Shown: positions 1 to 12,840, counted from the stretch's first letter. The stretch is DNA of 64,000 nucleotides from Chloranthus sessilifolius (GCA_021018995.1 CM037585.1:117698331-117762330), one strand, 5' to 3'. Notes: a model not told the origin generated them from the letters alone. Program-made: numbers and translations.

Positions 1-1379
1 CATAGTCATGGACCAATCAAGACGATATTTGTCTAATCTCTAGCGATCTAATCAGTAAGCACCATTGCACAAAACCTATCAAACTAGACTACAAGTACTA
101 GCCTGAAGGTACGTATCCTATTAATTCTAATCCTAATCTCTACAAGGTTATTAGAATTATCAAAAACAGAAATAAATTGATTTAAAACCATCTATCGTAA
201 CAACGTAGATCCCAATCATGCAATCATTATCACAGAAATTCAGATTAGAAAAGAAATGGAAATTAAATTAACTACTTATCTTTGATTTTACAAGGGATTC
301 CAAGCTTTGGGATTTAGCCATGCATTGCAGTTCTGACCATCTTCATTGCTGAATCGATCATTGTGCGATCGTTTACAAAACCCTCAATCTCTCAAACTCT
401 TTGAAATCAGAAATTAAAACTAAACTAAATACCTAGAAAGCAAAAACTAGAAGAAAATGAAACTATGAGCGAAAAGTCCTAGACTAAAAACTATCTTATT
501 CCTAAACCTAAGGTCCTTATTTATAGAACATAAGGCCCTAGTACAATGTTTAAATATGAAAGATATCCTCTAAACCACCCTAGAATCAAGCTAGGAGAGA
601 AAGAAATCTTGGAGTCTTGATTCCCGGAAGAAATCAGATTGCCGCGCCTGAAAATTCGCAAAGAAATCCAGTTTCAAACGGTAGAGAATGAAACTCGACC
701 GGTCAAAATTATATCTATAAAGAAGCCCATATTATCTGTTTGATTTTGCCCAGTCGAAAGTGCAATTTCGACCGGTCCACTTTGCTTCTGTTTAAGCTTT
801 GTCGGTTTAGAAGATTTGCAAAAAAAATCTCTGTTTCGACCAGTCGAGTTGGAAAGCTCGACTTGTCCATTTACTTTTGGTTCAGCGCCTTGCGGGAGGC
901 CTTTTCTATTTGATTTGGATTGGTCGAAATGGATATTTTGACCGGTCCAAATTGCATTTTCAATTCTGAAGCTTTATGGCCAACTTGACCAGTCCAATTG
1001 CTGTTGTATTTTGTCCGAACTCGACTAGTCGAGATTGAAAATTCCTGCACTTTTCCTTAAACTTCATTTCGTCATAACTTTTGATGTACAACTCGAATTT
1101 GGACGGTTCTTAGCTCGTTGGAAATATAAGAACCTCTACTTTCCAATGGTATAAGCCTAAGTTCTTGAAAATCTTTATGTAAACCTTGGTACTCTCTTTT
1201 CTCTTCGCTATTTTCTGCATATCTTCGAGTGTTCCTTTACTTTGCTCTTTTAACAAATTTTTTTTACTTTTGGCCTTCAAAACCTGTTATACCATATCTA
1301 ACACTAAAGGAAAACATTAGTTGTTAAATGAGACCTAGAAATGCCAAGGTAGAAATTATGCAGTTTTGAAGGCTGATCA
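1..1379 (-). mobile_element. LTR, family Z, copy 1 (cut by window start)
   Basis: Non-coding LTR-type sequence matching the 25300-26472 copy (same strand) and, in reverse complement, the 56940-58423 copy, which has both ends and a target duplication. Reading on the minus strand it starts with TGATC at 1379, has a TATA box near 525-530 (TTATTTATAG on the plus strand) and carries a cluster of degenerate GACCGGTC-like boxes at about 620-1040. Its far end lies outside the window. Family assignment (gag-only/LARD-like Ty3/gypsy) is inferred from the similar ends of related LTRs. No coding sequence is seen. Confidence 0.7.
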
Positions 1380-1449
1380 ATACATTACTGGCTCCCAGCT
1401 TTTACCGCCATCATCAAACTGGCAGAATGAAAGTTTATTGATGTGGTAC
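1380..1449. other. Unassigned gap with left target duplication (GGTAC, 1445-1449)
   Basis: Seventy bases between the family Z LTR and the Tat-type element. Its last five bases, GGTAC, recur at 21916-21920 just past the other end of the Tat-type element, so this short piece and the sequence from 21921 onward were probably adjacent before that insertion. Nothing else is recognised. Confidence 0.6.
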
Positions 1450-1536
1450 TGTATAGCTATGGACTTTGAGGGTCCATCGCGGCGATGCGCTCACTAAAAA
1501 AATGGAGTCGTCACCCAAAGCTTTTGGTATCCCGGG
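1450..1536 (-). mobile_element. 3' LTR remnant of the Tat/Ogre-like element
   Basis: The 87 bases align base for base with 20403-20489, the inner end of the 5' LTR, on the same strand. They begin at the same boundary (TGT) directly after the GGTAC duplication. The remnant stops where a plus-strand LTR begins at 1537. The remainder of this LTR was not found. Confidence 0.7.
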
Positions 1537-2990
1537 TGTAGACACCCCAATTTTGCCCTCCCGGAGCATACAAACCTGTTCGGTCAACCTTTGACCTTGT
1601 CCACGATCTCTGAAAAAGGATTGACCTTCTCTGAAGACCTTGAAACCCTAAATACGGGGACTATATATTATATACATAGTATATAGTCGAGGTATGGGTT
1701 GAAATATCAACTACGAAACTCGGACCCGACTCGGCCTAGGAGTTCCTCCAATTCTGCACTATCACCCATGCATAGAGTTGATTGCACGCGTGCCATGATG
1801 CATGTAATTGATCCCAAACGAACCAAAACTCCACTTTCATGAACCGCCTAAAACCCTTGATTCTGTGCATACATTCCTGCGCGAAATCGGTTCCATGTGT
1901 GGGACCACACGCGAAATCAATCCAGATACGAACTGGGACTCTACTTCCCAAAATCGCCCGAACTCCCCGATCTCGTGCATACCACCTCGCGCGAAATTAG
2001 ATTCCACGCATAGTCATTACTGAACCCTCAGTCCTTGGGTGTGTTTTGATAACTTTGTTGCACCATTTTAATGCCTATTTGCAACCCTTAAGTGATTTGA
2101 AACACTAACCTATCATCCACCATTAAAACCATTTCCCATATCTCCAAGCTCTCAAAATCCTAGGAAACCTTAGATTAGAGATTACCTAATTGCTAACTCT
2201 AAGTAGCATCTAAGTAGCCTCCTAACCTACCCTTTTCCTATAAATAGAGACCCCCACCCCTTGGTTTAGGGGTTGAGAATTTTGGCCTAAGAGAGAAAGA
2301 GCTTAAAGTGAGAAGATCTTTCTCCCTTTAGTGAACACTTCCCATACAAATTCCAATTTTCAAAAAGCTCCCTTAGACCTTAGCATTTCACTAAAAGCCT
2401 TTAGGTTAGGTGTGTGTAATCTCTTAGCCTTCCCTCTCTACCTCTTAGCTTCAAGCCTTAGGAGTTAGAACCCCTTTTTCCACCATTCAAGCCTTCAAAA
2501 GTTCATCAAAGCAAGCCAACGCAAGGCTCTCCTATGGTGCTATAAAGGCCCGAGGGCTCTGGCTCTCCCCTTTCTTCTCCTATCTCTTATTTAGCTCTTC
2601 CCATCTTCTCATTTGTGCCGTTACGCCGCTGAATTTTCGATAAGAACGGAGGGACACAAATAAGATTTAAGGTTCATTTGGGCAAGAAGAAGTCATTTTA
2701 TTTTCTTTTACTTTATTTTTATATTGGCCATTAGTAGAGACCGCGTTAAGCGGGTTGATCGGGTGCTTAATACCTTCCCGATCGATAACTGAAGCCCCTA
2801 CCCAAGAGCCTTTGGTGTGGACCGAATTCCGAGTCATATTTTTAGCACTTCGGTGCTTATAAAAATGAACTAGGTTTCCCGGGACACCAAAAGCTCCGGG
2901 TGGCGACTCTATATTTTTTGCAAGCGAGCGCATCGCCGCGACGGGATGGTAAAAAATCTCACTGTTGCACAGATGGCGACTCTGCTGAGG
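1537..2990 (+). mobile_element. Tat-type LTR (1537-2971) with primer-binding site
   Basis: The LTR begins TGTAGACACC and ends TTGCACA at 2971, the same ends as the minus-strand LTR at 20403-21915. A TATA box (CCTATAAATAG) lies near 2236. Directly after it, ATGGCGACTCTGCTGAGG (2973-2990) resembles the tRNA-Arg-type primer-binding site described for Ogre/Tat elements. Its 5' part is similar to the LTR at 15052. It abuts the opposite-strand LTR remnant at 1536. Confidence 0.75.
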
Positions 2991-3370
2991 AGTAGCTAGT
3001 AGAGCTTCCCCTTAAACTTTGCCCATTTATTTATTTTTTATTTTACTAACCTCTTTATTGCTGTTATTTATTTATTTTTTTACTCACCCCTCCGAGTACG
3101 TCATTTACTTTTCTGTCATTTACATGCCTTAGCCGATCGGCGGGCTTACTTGTGCATTATCTTTATTTTTCCTTATATTTCCGTCATTTTAGGTGCCTTA
3201 GCCGATTGGCGGGCCTACTTGAGTATTGTCTTTCAATTTCTTTAATTTTCCGTCATTTAAATTGTTTTAGCCGATTGGCAGGCCTACTTGTGCAAACATA
3301 TTCCGACAGTGGACGCCGGCTCGTAGTGGCGGCACGGGGTCATCACCCCCGACTTTTGGACTAAAGAAAA
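2991..3370 (+). mobile_element. Leader remnant downstream of the Tat-type LTR
   Basis: This stretch matches, in reverse complement, the leader of the main Tat-type element around 19960-20380, best at the GC-rich block near 3300-3360. It includes two or three repeats of a phrase close to GCCGATTGGCGGGCCTACTT (3130-3290). No gene is seen. Confidence 0.55.
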
Positions 3371-4555
3371 CTTCCATAAAAAATAAAATGTTTTGAAAAA
3401 TTAAAATTAAAATTTCTAAAAATCCTAAATATTAATTTTAGTTTCTATAATTCTAATTTCTCAATTTCATTCATAATTATTACTCCGAAATCGACTCTGA
3501 AAAATTTAAAAATACTATTTTATAATCATAAATCCAATTTATATTTAATCTCAGCCATCCGATTTACCCAAGGGAGCTTACGGAGGGTACTCGGGAACGA
3601 GGCCAATCCTCCTTAGCATAGCGGGCCCAAAACCCTTTTTTTTTTAGAATTTTAGTAGAATTAGTTCATCGCTTTAATTAGAATTAAGTAAAGTTAGTTC
3701 CGTTATTTTTCTCATGATTTTAGTATAGTCAATTTATTGCTTTGATCATAATTTTAGTCAAATCCGTTCCTTTATTTTAGTTAGATTTTTAGTATAGTTA
3801 ATTCGTTGCTTTAATCAGAATCTTAATAAAATTAGTTTATTTATTTTAATTAGATTTTTAATAAAATTAATTTATTTGTTCTAATTAGATTTTAATAAAA
3901 TTAATTCATTGCTTTAATTAGAGTTCTAGTAAAATTAGTTTTCTATTTCAATTAGAATTCTGGTACAACTAGTATACTTGCTCTACTTGGAATTACAGTA
4001 TAACTAGCATGCTTGGTTTAATTAAAGTTTCATTAAAATTAATACACATGCATTCCTAGTACAATTAGGAGACCGATGTTAATTAAACTTTTAGTAGTAT
4101 TAGGACACTATATTAATTAGAATTCTAGTAGTGCTAGGAAACTAGAATTAATTAGACTCCGGATAGAATACTGAATTAAATAAACCATAATAAATTCCCA
4201 CATAACTAAACTCATAAGAGAATTTGAAAGTCTAAACTGATTAGAACTACAATAATAACAGGGGAAGGAAAGAAAAATTAAACTATCTAAATTATAAGAA
4301 AAGACATAGTTGTTGACGTTCGCAGGCGGACGATTCAGTAAAGAAGTAACCCACACCCGCTCTAAAGCATGATCATTGACGTGTTACAACATCGTTAAAT
4401 ATCTACACCTGGCGATCGTAAAAAACTAGGAACCTTCCTAGAAAACCATTTAGTTCTAACATTCCAAACGCCGCATCGCTAGAGTCCACTTGGGCATAAT
4501 TGGAGCCACTGATTCAACGGGGACCGAGAGGAACCAGAAAAAGCATGCACCAACA
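3371..4555 (+). repeat. Segment shared with the 3' half of the 15052-17196 LTR
   Basis: From about 3540 the sequence runs parallel to 16095-17196, including the phrase GGGAGCTTACGGAGGGTACT, an AT-rich array of TTAGACTTCTAGTAGGATT-like units (here 3640-4190), a block with CCACACCCGCTC, and the same end, ACCAACA, at 4555. Unlike the 15052 copy, no matching target duplication surrounds it, so this is a rearranged or chimeric piece next to the 1537-2990 LTR. ORFs here are chance. Confidence 0.6.
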
Positions 4556-7523
4556 CTATGGTAACACGTATAATCGGCAGTGAGAAAGTCATCCTTATTT
4601 TAATTATGGCTCCACTAGCGGGCAATAACAAGGACCATCTGTTGTTCATCCAAGATATCCCTTGGACCAAAACTTCCAACAGACCTACCTGCCACCAATG
4701 AGGCCATATCAGTCATATGAGCAGTAGCAATTCACTACTCAGAGTAGCGGATTTGATGATACAATTGTTGAAATCCTTAGGAATTTAGAACAATAGTGAC
4801 ATCAGCGTTCCAAGGATTTATCCCAGCTCGCTCAATTCTCTCAAGTTTTATATTTGCACACACAATCCATTACAAAGCCGGAAGCCCAAGTTGGTCAGCT
4901 AGCTATGCAATTGGCAGAACGAGAGAGCAACCAGTTACAGTTACGACCAGTGAGTAACTCGGGAGGACAAATTTTTGTGGGAGATACATTCATTCCTGCA
5001 GAATAAATTTAAGTTGTTCAGCCTTTAAGAAGTGATAAGACTGTTGATAACAAGGTGGAGATGCCTACGTTAGTAGTCGTCCCTGAGACCAAGGATAGTG
5101 AGCCTGAAATTAAAGAGGATGGTTTTCCACCATAAAAACTAAAAACAATAAAAATTGAAAATAGACCCCAAAAAAATAATAAAGATAGTGTATCTAATAT
5201 TGTGATCGAAGCACCATATATACCGAAGTTACCTTTTTCTAATGCTTTCGACGCACCGTCACCGCTTTATAAAAACCCAAAAAAATTAGAAGAGAGCACA
5301 TATTTTGTTCATGTCTCCCCTCTTAATTCTCAAACGAGGATATGAAACTCTAGAATTTTTTGTTCCAGACAAAGAAAGGCCAGTGATCATTATATCACTG
5401 GAAGACCCTGAGTATGTCTGATATACTCATGGGCACCGTCGAGCTACCGACTCATGCGTAGCAAAATCCTATAAAATATGTAAAATAACTCTTTTATTTT
5501 ACTTTAGTTAGAAAATTTCTTCCAGCAAGTATGTTACGATTTAAATCATGGTCAAACACGATCGATCGTAAGATTCTTCTTGTTGCACAATATTATGTTC
5601 TCGAGTGATCGTATGGATTTACTACATTCTAAACCCCATAGGTATGAATTTGTTTTTTTGTATCCCCTATTTTTATGCCAATGAGGGAATTGTCAGAATT
5701 AAGTTTAGGGGGATACACAATTTCTGTGTATAGTAGTTTATAATAAGTAAGTAGTATTCATTTAGTTTTATTTCAGTAAAAAAATTTAGTTTAATTTTTT
5801 TACTTAATCATAATATAGGAGTTATGATAGAAAATTTTCAATTCTAGAAAACTTACGATCCATTATGGTAGGAGTTCAGTAATCAGAATATAAAACAATT
5901 TTTATTCATGTATAACCTCTGGAACACTATATTAGAATGGATGTTTGAAATAATAGATTAATCTAAACGGCAATATTTTATATTATAGTTTCAAAATTAT
6001 ATAAATCAGTGAGATCTAGAGCCATATTTTCCTCTTTTTTTTAGAGAGAAACTTTTTTATTCAAGAAAATTTTCCTTGAACTTTTATGCTTATATGAAAT
6101 CTCATATTGTTGAATTTAGAATCAACATATTTTATGAATATGATAACCTGATTTTTTGTCTAGAACTATCTGTTAGATATATCAAAGCAATAAGACATAT
6201 ATGTTAGTAAATCGTGAAGATGATTTAAGACCATCTTTTAATAAATTAGAGCAAAAAAGCCAAAATCCCAGAAAATTTTTATCTTTTGAACCCATATTAG
6301 AAGCTTAAACCAAATTTCTTCGTACCGAAATATTATAAACCCTTAGTCATATGTGCTACCTAAAGCTTTCAACCGTTAACCATTACAATTTTTTTTAAGA
6401 ATTTACAATATAAAAAAAGGGGAGAAGAGGGAGTGAAATGAGTATGAGTTAAAAAGATAAGGGATATGCAGGAAAAGGGTACAGGTGAAAAAAATAGAAA
6501 TATGAGATAAAAGAAGAATTGTAAATTACGATTCCATAGGAAAAGAGAAGCAAAAAGCTTCCAGAGAAGAAGAATTGAAAATTGCAATTCTGAAAAAAGA
6601 AATGGGATTAGAAAAGAAAAAAAAATGGGAAGAAGCCATCCAATTTTTTTGGATACTTATTGATACTGAACCTGAAATTGAAGAATAAGATGGAAAAGAA
6701 GAATTGAATTCTCAGAAAAGAATTTTTTTTTTTTTTTGTTGAATCCTTTTCTACCTTTCTTTGAAACCTTAAAACCAAAACCCCATTACAAGTTGAAGGA
6801 AAGATCTTTCTGATTTACGATTTGCAGAAGCATAAGCCTAGTAGAGATATAAATAATAGATACTATGGATTGTACATGTGTTTATATAAATAGAATAGAT
6901 TATCCTTTTCTATGAGATTAAAATTTTTTGCAAATTATCTTTTACTAATATTTTCTGAAATACTATTGTGAGAACCAAAGAGTTTCGAGTTTTTTCGAGA
7001 GTATGTCAGTAATGAGATTTTGAATGAAAATATTTTCTAAAAATTACAGTTTAGAAAAATTTATGAAGAATAAACTATTCACTAATGCATACAATCATGT
7101 TTATTATGAATTGAAATTGCTGGAGTTCTAATCAAGGATAACTGTTACAATGGAAAGTAATGATGAAAGAATTGTAAAATTTTAGAAAATTATAATAACT
7201 GTATGATGATTAATTTAGTTGATTATATTAGTTAATGTAGTTAGTGTATAAAATTAGTTTAGGATTTTACTCTTTTGTTTTGTGATTTTAAGTTTTTAAA
7301 AATTTTAGAAAATAAAAAAATATATTTGAAGTTTGTAGGTAACTTCACTAAAAACTTTCAGGAGACTACAACTCCTCTACTAGGAATCACCTAGGGATTT
7401 AAAGGCTTGTTGCATTTGCTAAATGCAATCGTACTCCCTATGAAAGTGGTAATTTAAATTTTAGAATAAGGTAGTTATTTTTTCTTGTTTGCTAGGGACT
7501 AGCAAAGCTTAAGTTTGGGGGTA
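4556..7523 (+). mobile_element. Internal region of a LARD-like element with gag remnant
   Basis: Plus-strand translation at about 4690-5340 gives broken gag-like sequence of the Athila/Tat type, including VGQLAMQLAERESNQLQ and PKLPFSNAFDAPSPLYKNPK. No protease, RT or integrase follows. The rest is AT-rich non-coding sequence. A purine-rich tract, AAGTTTGGGGGTA, sits at 7511-7523 immediately before the LTR, as expected for a polypurine tract. Gag-only internal DNA between LTRs fits a LARD or TR-GAG element. Several breaks are present. Confidence 0.65.
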
Positions 7524-8285
7524 TGATCAGTCACATAATTTACTAATTTATCACCATTAACTTAGTGATGCTATACCATAGTTTGCTACTAATAAGTTGT
7601 TGATATATAGATATTAAGGAAAACTAGCGAAATAGAGTTAAAGTGTTAATATTTGTCAAGTTTAAATCATAAAGCAGTAAAAAGATGATTGAGAGTCTTC
7701 ACTTGAAAAGAAAATAAAAAATCGTGTTTTATGATTTTGCGAAACAAAGTACTGAAGAAAGAAAGAAATCGTAATTTACGATTCTCTAAAGAAAAGCCGT
7801 TTAAAGTAAAAACAATACAAAGAAAAGCGAAGAATCATAATGAAGAATCATTAGCTGGAAGCTTGCTGAGAATGGAAAATCGTGATTTACGATTTTCTAG
7901 ATAGACACAAAGAAAGAAGAAGTCGTGATTTACGATTTTACAGAATGAAAGCTTTCCATTGATGTTGATCATGTGAAAATATACATCGCCATGCATATCT
8001 TTCGAAGTATTCTATAATTAGAAGTTTGACCAATCACGGATCTAGGAGATTGATGGAGAAGATCTTAAAAAGTCTTTGTTACTGAAGATTTAAGAACACT
8101 CTAGAAGTGCATCAACTATTAAAAATAAGGGAGAATAAAATTAGGAATAAGAGTTATATTAGGATACTTTGTATTTTTAGTAGTTTCTTTTATTAGGATA
8201 GAAATGTTGTAAACTGACCACTTATGATCTATAAATAAGAGAGCTTGGTATAGGAATAAGCATTGAAGAAATTCTCATTAACATG
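7524..8285 (+). mobile_element. 3' LTR of the LARD-like element, family A (partial)
   Basis: Starts TGATCAGTCACAT at 7524 and follows the solo LTR at 22632-24180 for about 760 bases, past the TATA box (CTATAAATAAGAGAGC, near 8230). It contains four or five copies of a near-palindrome of the form AATCGTGATTTACGATT between 7710 and 7945. Similarity to the other copy is lost near 8285. Confidence 0.7.
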
Positions 8286-8640
8286 CCCCATGATTTTCCT
8301 ATATTTTTCTTTTCTATTTTTTTGTTCTTTGTACTTTCTTTTCAGACATCATCTTTTTGGGATTTTACTTTTTTGATTTTTTTGGATTTTAATGATAACT
8401 CTTTTTCTCTTTTATTTTAATTTTTTTTAGCGTATATACACATTTTTTCTGGGAGTGGTTTACGAAAGAAAGGCTATTAGCTCAAATTGGGTAGCAAAGG
8501 GTGTGAGCATTCAGGGAAACTTTTTGGCTACTTGGCTTTGAAATGATAGCCTCTTTTATGGGGATCCTTAAGCAGTCATGTATCCATTTTTATCAACTTA
8601 CCTTGTCACAGGAGACTAGGAGTAGAAACGTCGCACGTAT
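8286..8640. other. Unclassified stretch between LTR and integrase remnant
   Basis: T-rich sequence followed by about 190 bases of mixed composition. No convincing reading frame, RNA gene or repeat match inside the window. It may be the 3' untranslated part of the Tat-type element. Confidence 0.3.
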
Positions 8641-9700
8641 CCAGCATTGATTGGCTCAGGAAAGTGGTCTCCGTCCATGGTGGGGAGACAAAGCGGGTAT
8701 CCGGAGAGTGGGGACACAAAGCGAGTATGTGGTGGGGAGACAAAGCGGGTATCACGGGAGACAAAGCGGGTCTCCGTCCATGGTGGGGAGACAAAGCGAG
8801 TACTTCTCAGATGACATAGGGTCCTTCCTAGTTGGACTTGAACTTTTCTCGTGGATCAGCGTGGAGAGAAGGAAATATCTTCTTGAGTTTCGTGTCAACC
8901 CACCTTTAAATCTCAAACGCGAATATGCTTATTGTAAGCACGTGCGATCCTCCTCTGATAGGCCTGAGTGTGACACGAGGCTATGAGTCTTTTTTCATCA
9001 ATCAGATTCAGCTGCTCGAAAGGAGATCTTTCCCTCTTAGCTTCCTGTCTATTGGACTCAATGAGGATATGGAGTGAAGGTACTTCAACCTTAACTGGTA
9101 GCACGACCTCAGTTTCATACATAAGGGAGAATGGCGTTGCCCCTGTAGCAGTACGGATTGATGTTCGATAGGCCCAGAGTGTAAAGGGTAATATTTTGCT
9201 CCGGTCTCGGTATGTGAAAACCATCTTCTCAAGGATTTAGACGACTGCCTTGTTAGCCCTTCAACGACTTCGTTGGTCTGCGGTTGATATAGTGACAAGC
9301 GATGATGCTTGATCTTGTACTGCTCGCATAAGGCTCTGATGCGCTTGTTTGCAAAGTTGGTGCCGTTATCCATGATGATATCTTTCGGCAAGTCGAATTG
9401 ACAAATGATATTGTTCTTGATTAATTTCTCGACATGACTGGTTGTGATGTTTGCATAGGATGTTGCCCGTTAGAAGCTTTCGGATTGACCTTTCTGATGG
9501 CGTCGAAACCCCATGTGGCAAATGGCCATAGAGTGGTCATATTGTGGAGATCTATGGCTGGAGCATGTATTAGACTGAAGTGTTCTTGGCATTTATAGCA
9601 CTTCTGAACATGCTTGCAACAATCATTTTTCATGGTAGTCCAGAAATACCCTTGCTGTAGAATCTTTTTAGCAAGCATATGACCGTTGATGTGGGCCCCG
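8641..9700 (-). mobile_element. Integrase remnant of the Tat/Ogre-like element
   Basis: Minus-strand frames give an integrase zinc-binding region (HVQKCYKCQEH near 9600), a core-domain piece with PKDIIMDNGTNFANK and HHRLSLYQPQTNEVVEG (about 9270-9390), and a C-terminal piece ending near 8650. The order matches Ty3/gypsy integrases. The end of the region holds a short repeat of TTTGTCTCCCCACC-like units (8660-8810). The fossil is broken in several places. Confidence 0.75.
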
Positions 9701-12260
9701 CATATTCCCTCATAGATCTCCTTTATGGCATTTGCTGCCTCGCTTTCAATTAGGCATCGGAGCAGGATGCTGTTATATGATCGCTTATAGAGGCACTCGC
9801 CACAAATGACATAATTTGCCGCTAAACGTTGGAATGTCTATTTGTCCATCTTGGATGTACCCTCGGGAAAAGCTCGAGTTTCGAGGAAGTTCTTGATATC
9901 TTAGAACCACATAAGCTCATCATCAATCTTTGATGATCCCTCGATCTGGAGGCAGAAGGCAGGCTCATTCCTTTGTTTGATCATGATTGGCTTCATTTCA
10001 GCGCCGTAGGAAATTTCGGCCATCGATACCAACATGGCCAGTGCATCGACAAAATGATTTCTTGCTCACGGGACGTAAGAAAAAGTAGTGTCATCAAAGC
10101 ATGTGATCAGATCTTCAAGGTGCTCATGGTATGAGATTACTTTCTCATCTTTCGTTTTCTAGTCTCTGTTGGTTTGGTATATGATCAACTGAGTCGCCAA
10201 ATACCCTGAGATGAGTTACGTTTAGGTCAAGAGCTGCTTATAACTCGGCTTTGCAAGCTCATATTTGGCCATGTTGTTAGTGCAGGGAAAACTGAGCTTG
10301 ATGGAGACTGGTACGTGAGACTCCTTTGGCGAGATTAGAACAACATCGATTCCTTGACCTTAGCGTTCGATGCCCCGTCGAAGTGCATTACCCAGGATTC
10401 TTCTGTCTCTTCTATGTCATCCTCCATCATGAACAAGATGTCTTCATAGGGAAATTCGATTTCCAGAGGCTCGCAATCAGGTAAGGGATTCTCGACAAGA
10501 TGATCAGCGAGTGCTTTCCCCTTGATCGACTTTTGTGTGACATACGTGATGTCAAATTCTAATAAGAAGGAGCTTCCAACATGCAGTCCAACCAGTGAGA
10601 GCCGATATTTCAAATAGGTACTTCAATGGATCCATACATGCTAGAAGGAGAACTGCTTGAGATAACAAGTAATGACGAAGCCTCTGTGTAGCCCTAACGA
10701 AAGCCAGACATGACTTCTCCAGATGAAAATAGTGTGTCTCATTATCAGTAAATTTCTTGCTCAGGTAGTAAATGGTTTGCTCTCTTCTTTAGTTTCACTA
10801 TGGACACATCCTATCGAGAATTCTGTTGTGGAGTGGAACATCAGGAGTGGTCTCTCAGTGATTGGCAGTACCAAAATTGGAGGGTTGGGAAGATAACCCT
10901 TGATTTTATCGAACGTTGCCTGACAGTCACCGTTCTATTCGACGGGAGAATCTTTCCATAATAACTTGAAAATTGATGTCCAGATAAGAGTGAGTTGCGC
11001 AATGAACCGACTGATGTACTGTATTCTTCCGAAGAAGCCTCCAACTTCCTTCTCGGTAGATGGTGGAAGCATTTCTATGATAGCCTTCACTTTGATTGGG
11101 TCAACTTCGATGCTTCTCTTGCTGACAATGAACCCTAGCAATTTTCCAGACATAGCACCAAATGCACATTTCTTAGGGTTTAGACGCAACCTGTACTTTC
11201 TCAATCTTTCAAACAACTTTTGGAGGTTCACCAGATGATCACCTCACCTGTGATTTGGTGATCATGTCGTCAACGTACACCTCAATTTCTCTATGTATCA
11301 TGTCATAGAATAGTGTTGTCATCGCCCTCTGATACATTGCCCTGATGTTCTTTAATCTGAATGGCATGACTCGGTAGCAAAAAGTTTCCCATGGAGTGAT
11401 GAATGCTATCTTTTCTCGGTCTGGCTCTACCATTTTGATCTGATTGTAGCCGAAAAACCCGTCCATGAATGAGAGCATTCCATGCCTAGCAGTATTATCG
11501 ACCAAGATGTCGATGTGTGGCAAAGGAAAGTCTCTTTCGGGCTCGCCTTGTTAAGATTTATGAAATTGATGCACATGCGAATCTTTCCATCTTTCTTCAG
11601 TACCAGGACGATGTTGGCCAACCACTGCAGGTATTTGGAGACCATGAGAAAACCCACGTTGTGCTGCTTGATGACTTCATCTTTCACTTTTAACATTCAT
11701 TCTGGCTAGAGGCACCTCAACTTCTACTTGACAGGTTTAACATCTAGATATAGCAGCAGTTCATGCTCAATCAAATCGGTGTCTAAACCAAGCATATCTT
11801 CGTACGACCATGTGAAGACGTCGCGGTATGATCGAAGGAAATCAATCATGCATTTTCTTTCCTCAAAAGACGGTGGCGTTCCGATCTTGGTGATTTTAGG
11901 ATCTTCCTCTATGCCCAGATTGACGTTCTTAGTCTCTTCAATGATTAGAGTATGGTCATTCTCAAAATCAGCGTATTGTTCAAGGACCTCATTGGGCAGA
12001 TCCTCAGTTAGGACCTCCTCATCTAGATCTGTGACTCCTACCTTTCATTGTATTTCTACAAGAAAGAGGTCGATGTCACATCAAATGTGCTCTGTATCTA
12101 AGGCATCAATTTTCTTTTTCTTGAGAATTTTAAAAGATAATATTTTTGGATTTTCTTATATTTTTTTCTACTTTTTTATGATTTTTGGGCCCTCGGCAAG
12201 GCGAGTCTTTGTACATGCATGGTGATGTTTGCCAAGGGCTAACCTCACTCTTTATAGATT
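9701..12260 (-). mobile_element. RT and RNase H remnant of the Tat/Ogre-like element
   Basis: Minus-strand frames contain reverse transcriptase pieces: KKDGKIRMCINFINLNKA near 11590, MPFRLKNIRAMYQRAM and VYVDDMITKS near 11250-11370, then a thumb/connection region with PKKCAFGA near 11160. RNase H-like sequence follows (ESWVMHFDGASNAK near 10370). Gene order PR-RT-RH-INT places it in Ty3/gypsy. Multiple breaks; inactive. Confidence 0.8.
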
Positions 12261-12481
12261 ATTTTTTTTTAGAAGCGGGTGATAAATTTCAAGCCACCGA
12301 AAGCTTCTAGAGTGATGGGCGTTGAAGCCCAATTTCTTACCTGGAGGACTACCCCTTTACCTTGCTTTATGGAGGAGGTGGAGTGAGATGGTTTTTTAGG
12401 GCCAGTCTTCAGCATATTTACCATGGGTTCATCTAAAACTTGGTCCTCAAATATTAAGATGGGCTTGGAGTGGTTTAGGAC

Positions 12482-12840
12482 AAGTGATTGTGCTGACAAG
12501 GGTACTTCCTCTTCAAAGAGTGACAGGGAGGCTAGGTCTATTTCGATATCAGGGGGGGTGATTTGGGGGTTGGACTCGTGAACGATAACTTTTTTATGTG
12601 GGGTTAGCTGAGTTGCCCCATTCTAGTTGATTTTGATGACCCCCCCTGCACTCACAAAGGTGTGATTGTGCTTACAGGGATACTTCCTCTTCAAAGAGTT
12701 ACAGGGAGGCCAGGTCTATTTCGATATCAAGGGGGGTGATATGGGGGTTGGACTCGTGAATGATGACTTTTTTGTGTGGGATTAGCTGAGTTGCCCCATT
12801 CTGGTCGATTTTGATGACCCCTGCACTCACAAAGGTGCTT
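12482..12840 (-). repeat. Tandem duplication, about 179-bp unit, inside the fossil
   Basis: Two adjacent copies, starting at 12482 and 12661, share long runs such as GCTGAGTTGCCCCATTCT and CTGCACTCACAAAGGTG. They differ by scattered substitutions, so the duplication is younger than the element but not recent. Confidence 0.8.

Noticed and set aside
11728-12225. 165-codon plus-strand ORF
   Set aside because: It is antisense to the RT region of the minus-strand retrotransposon fossil, is Ser-rich and shows no domain.
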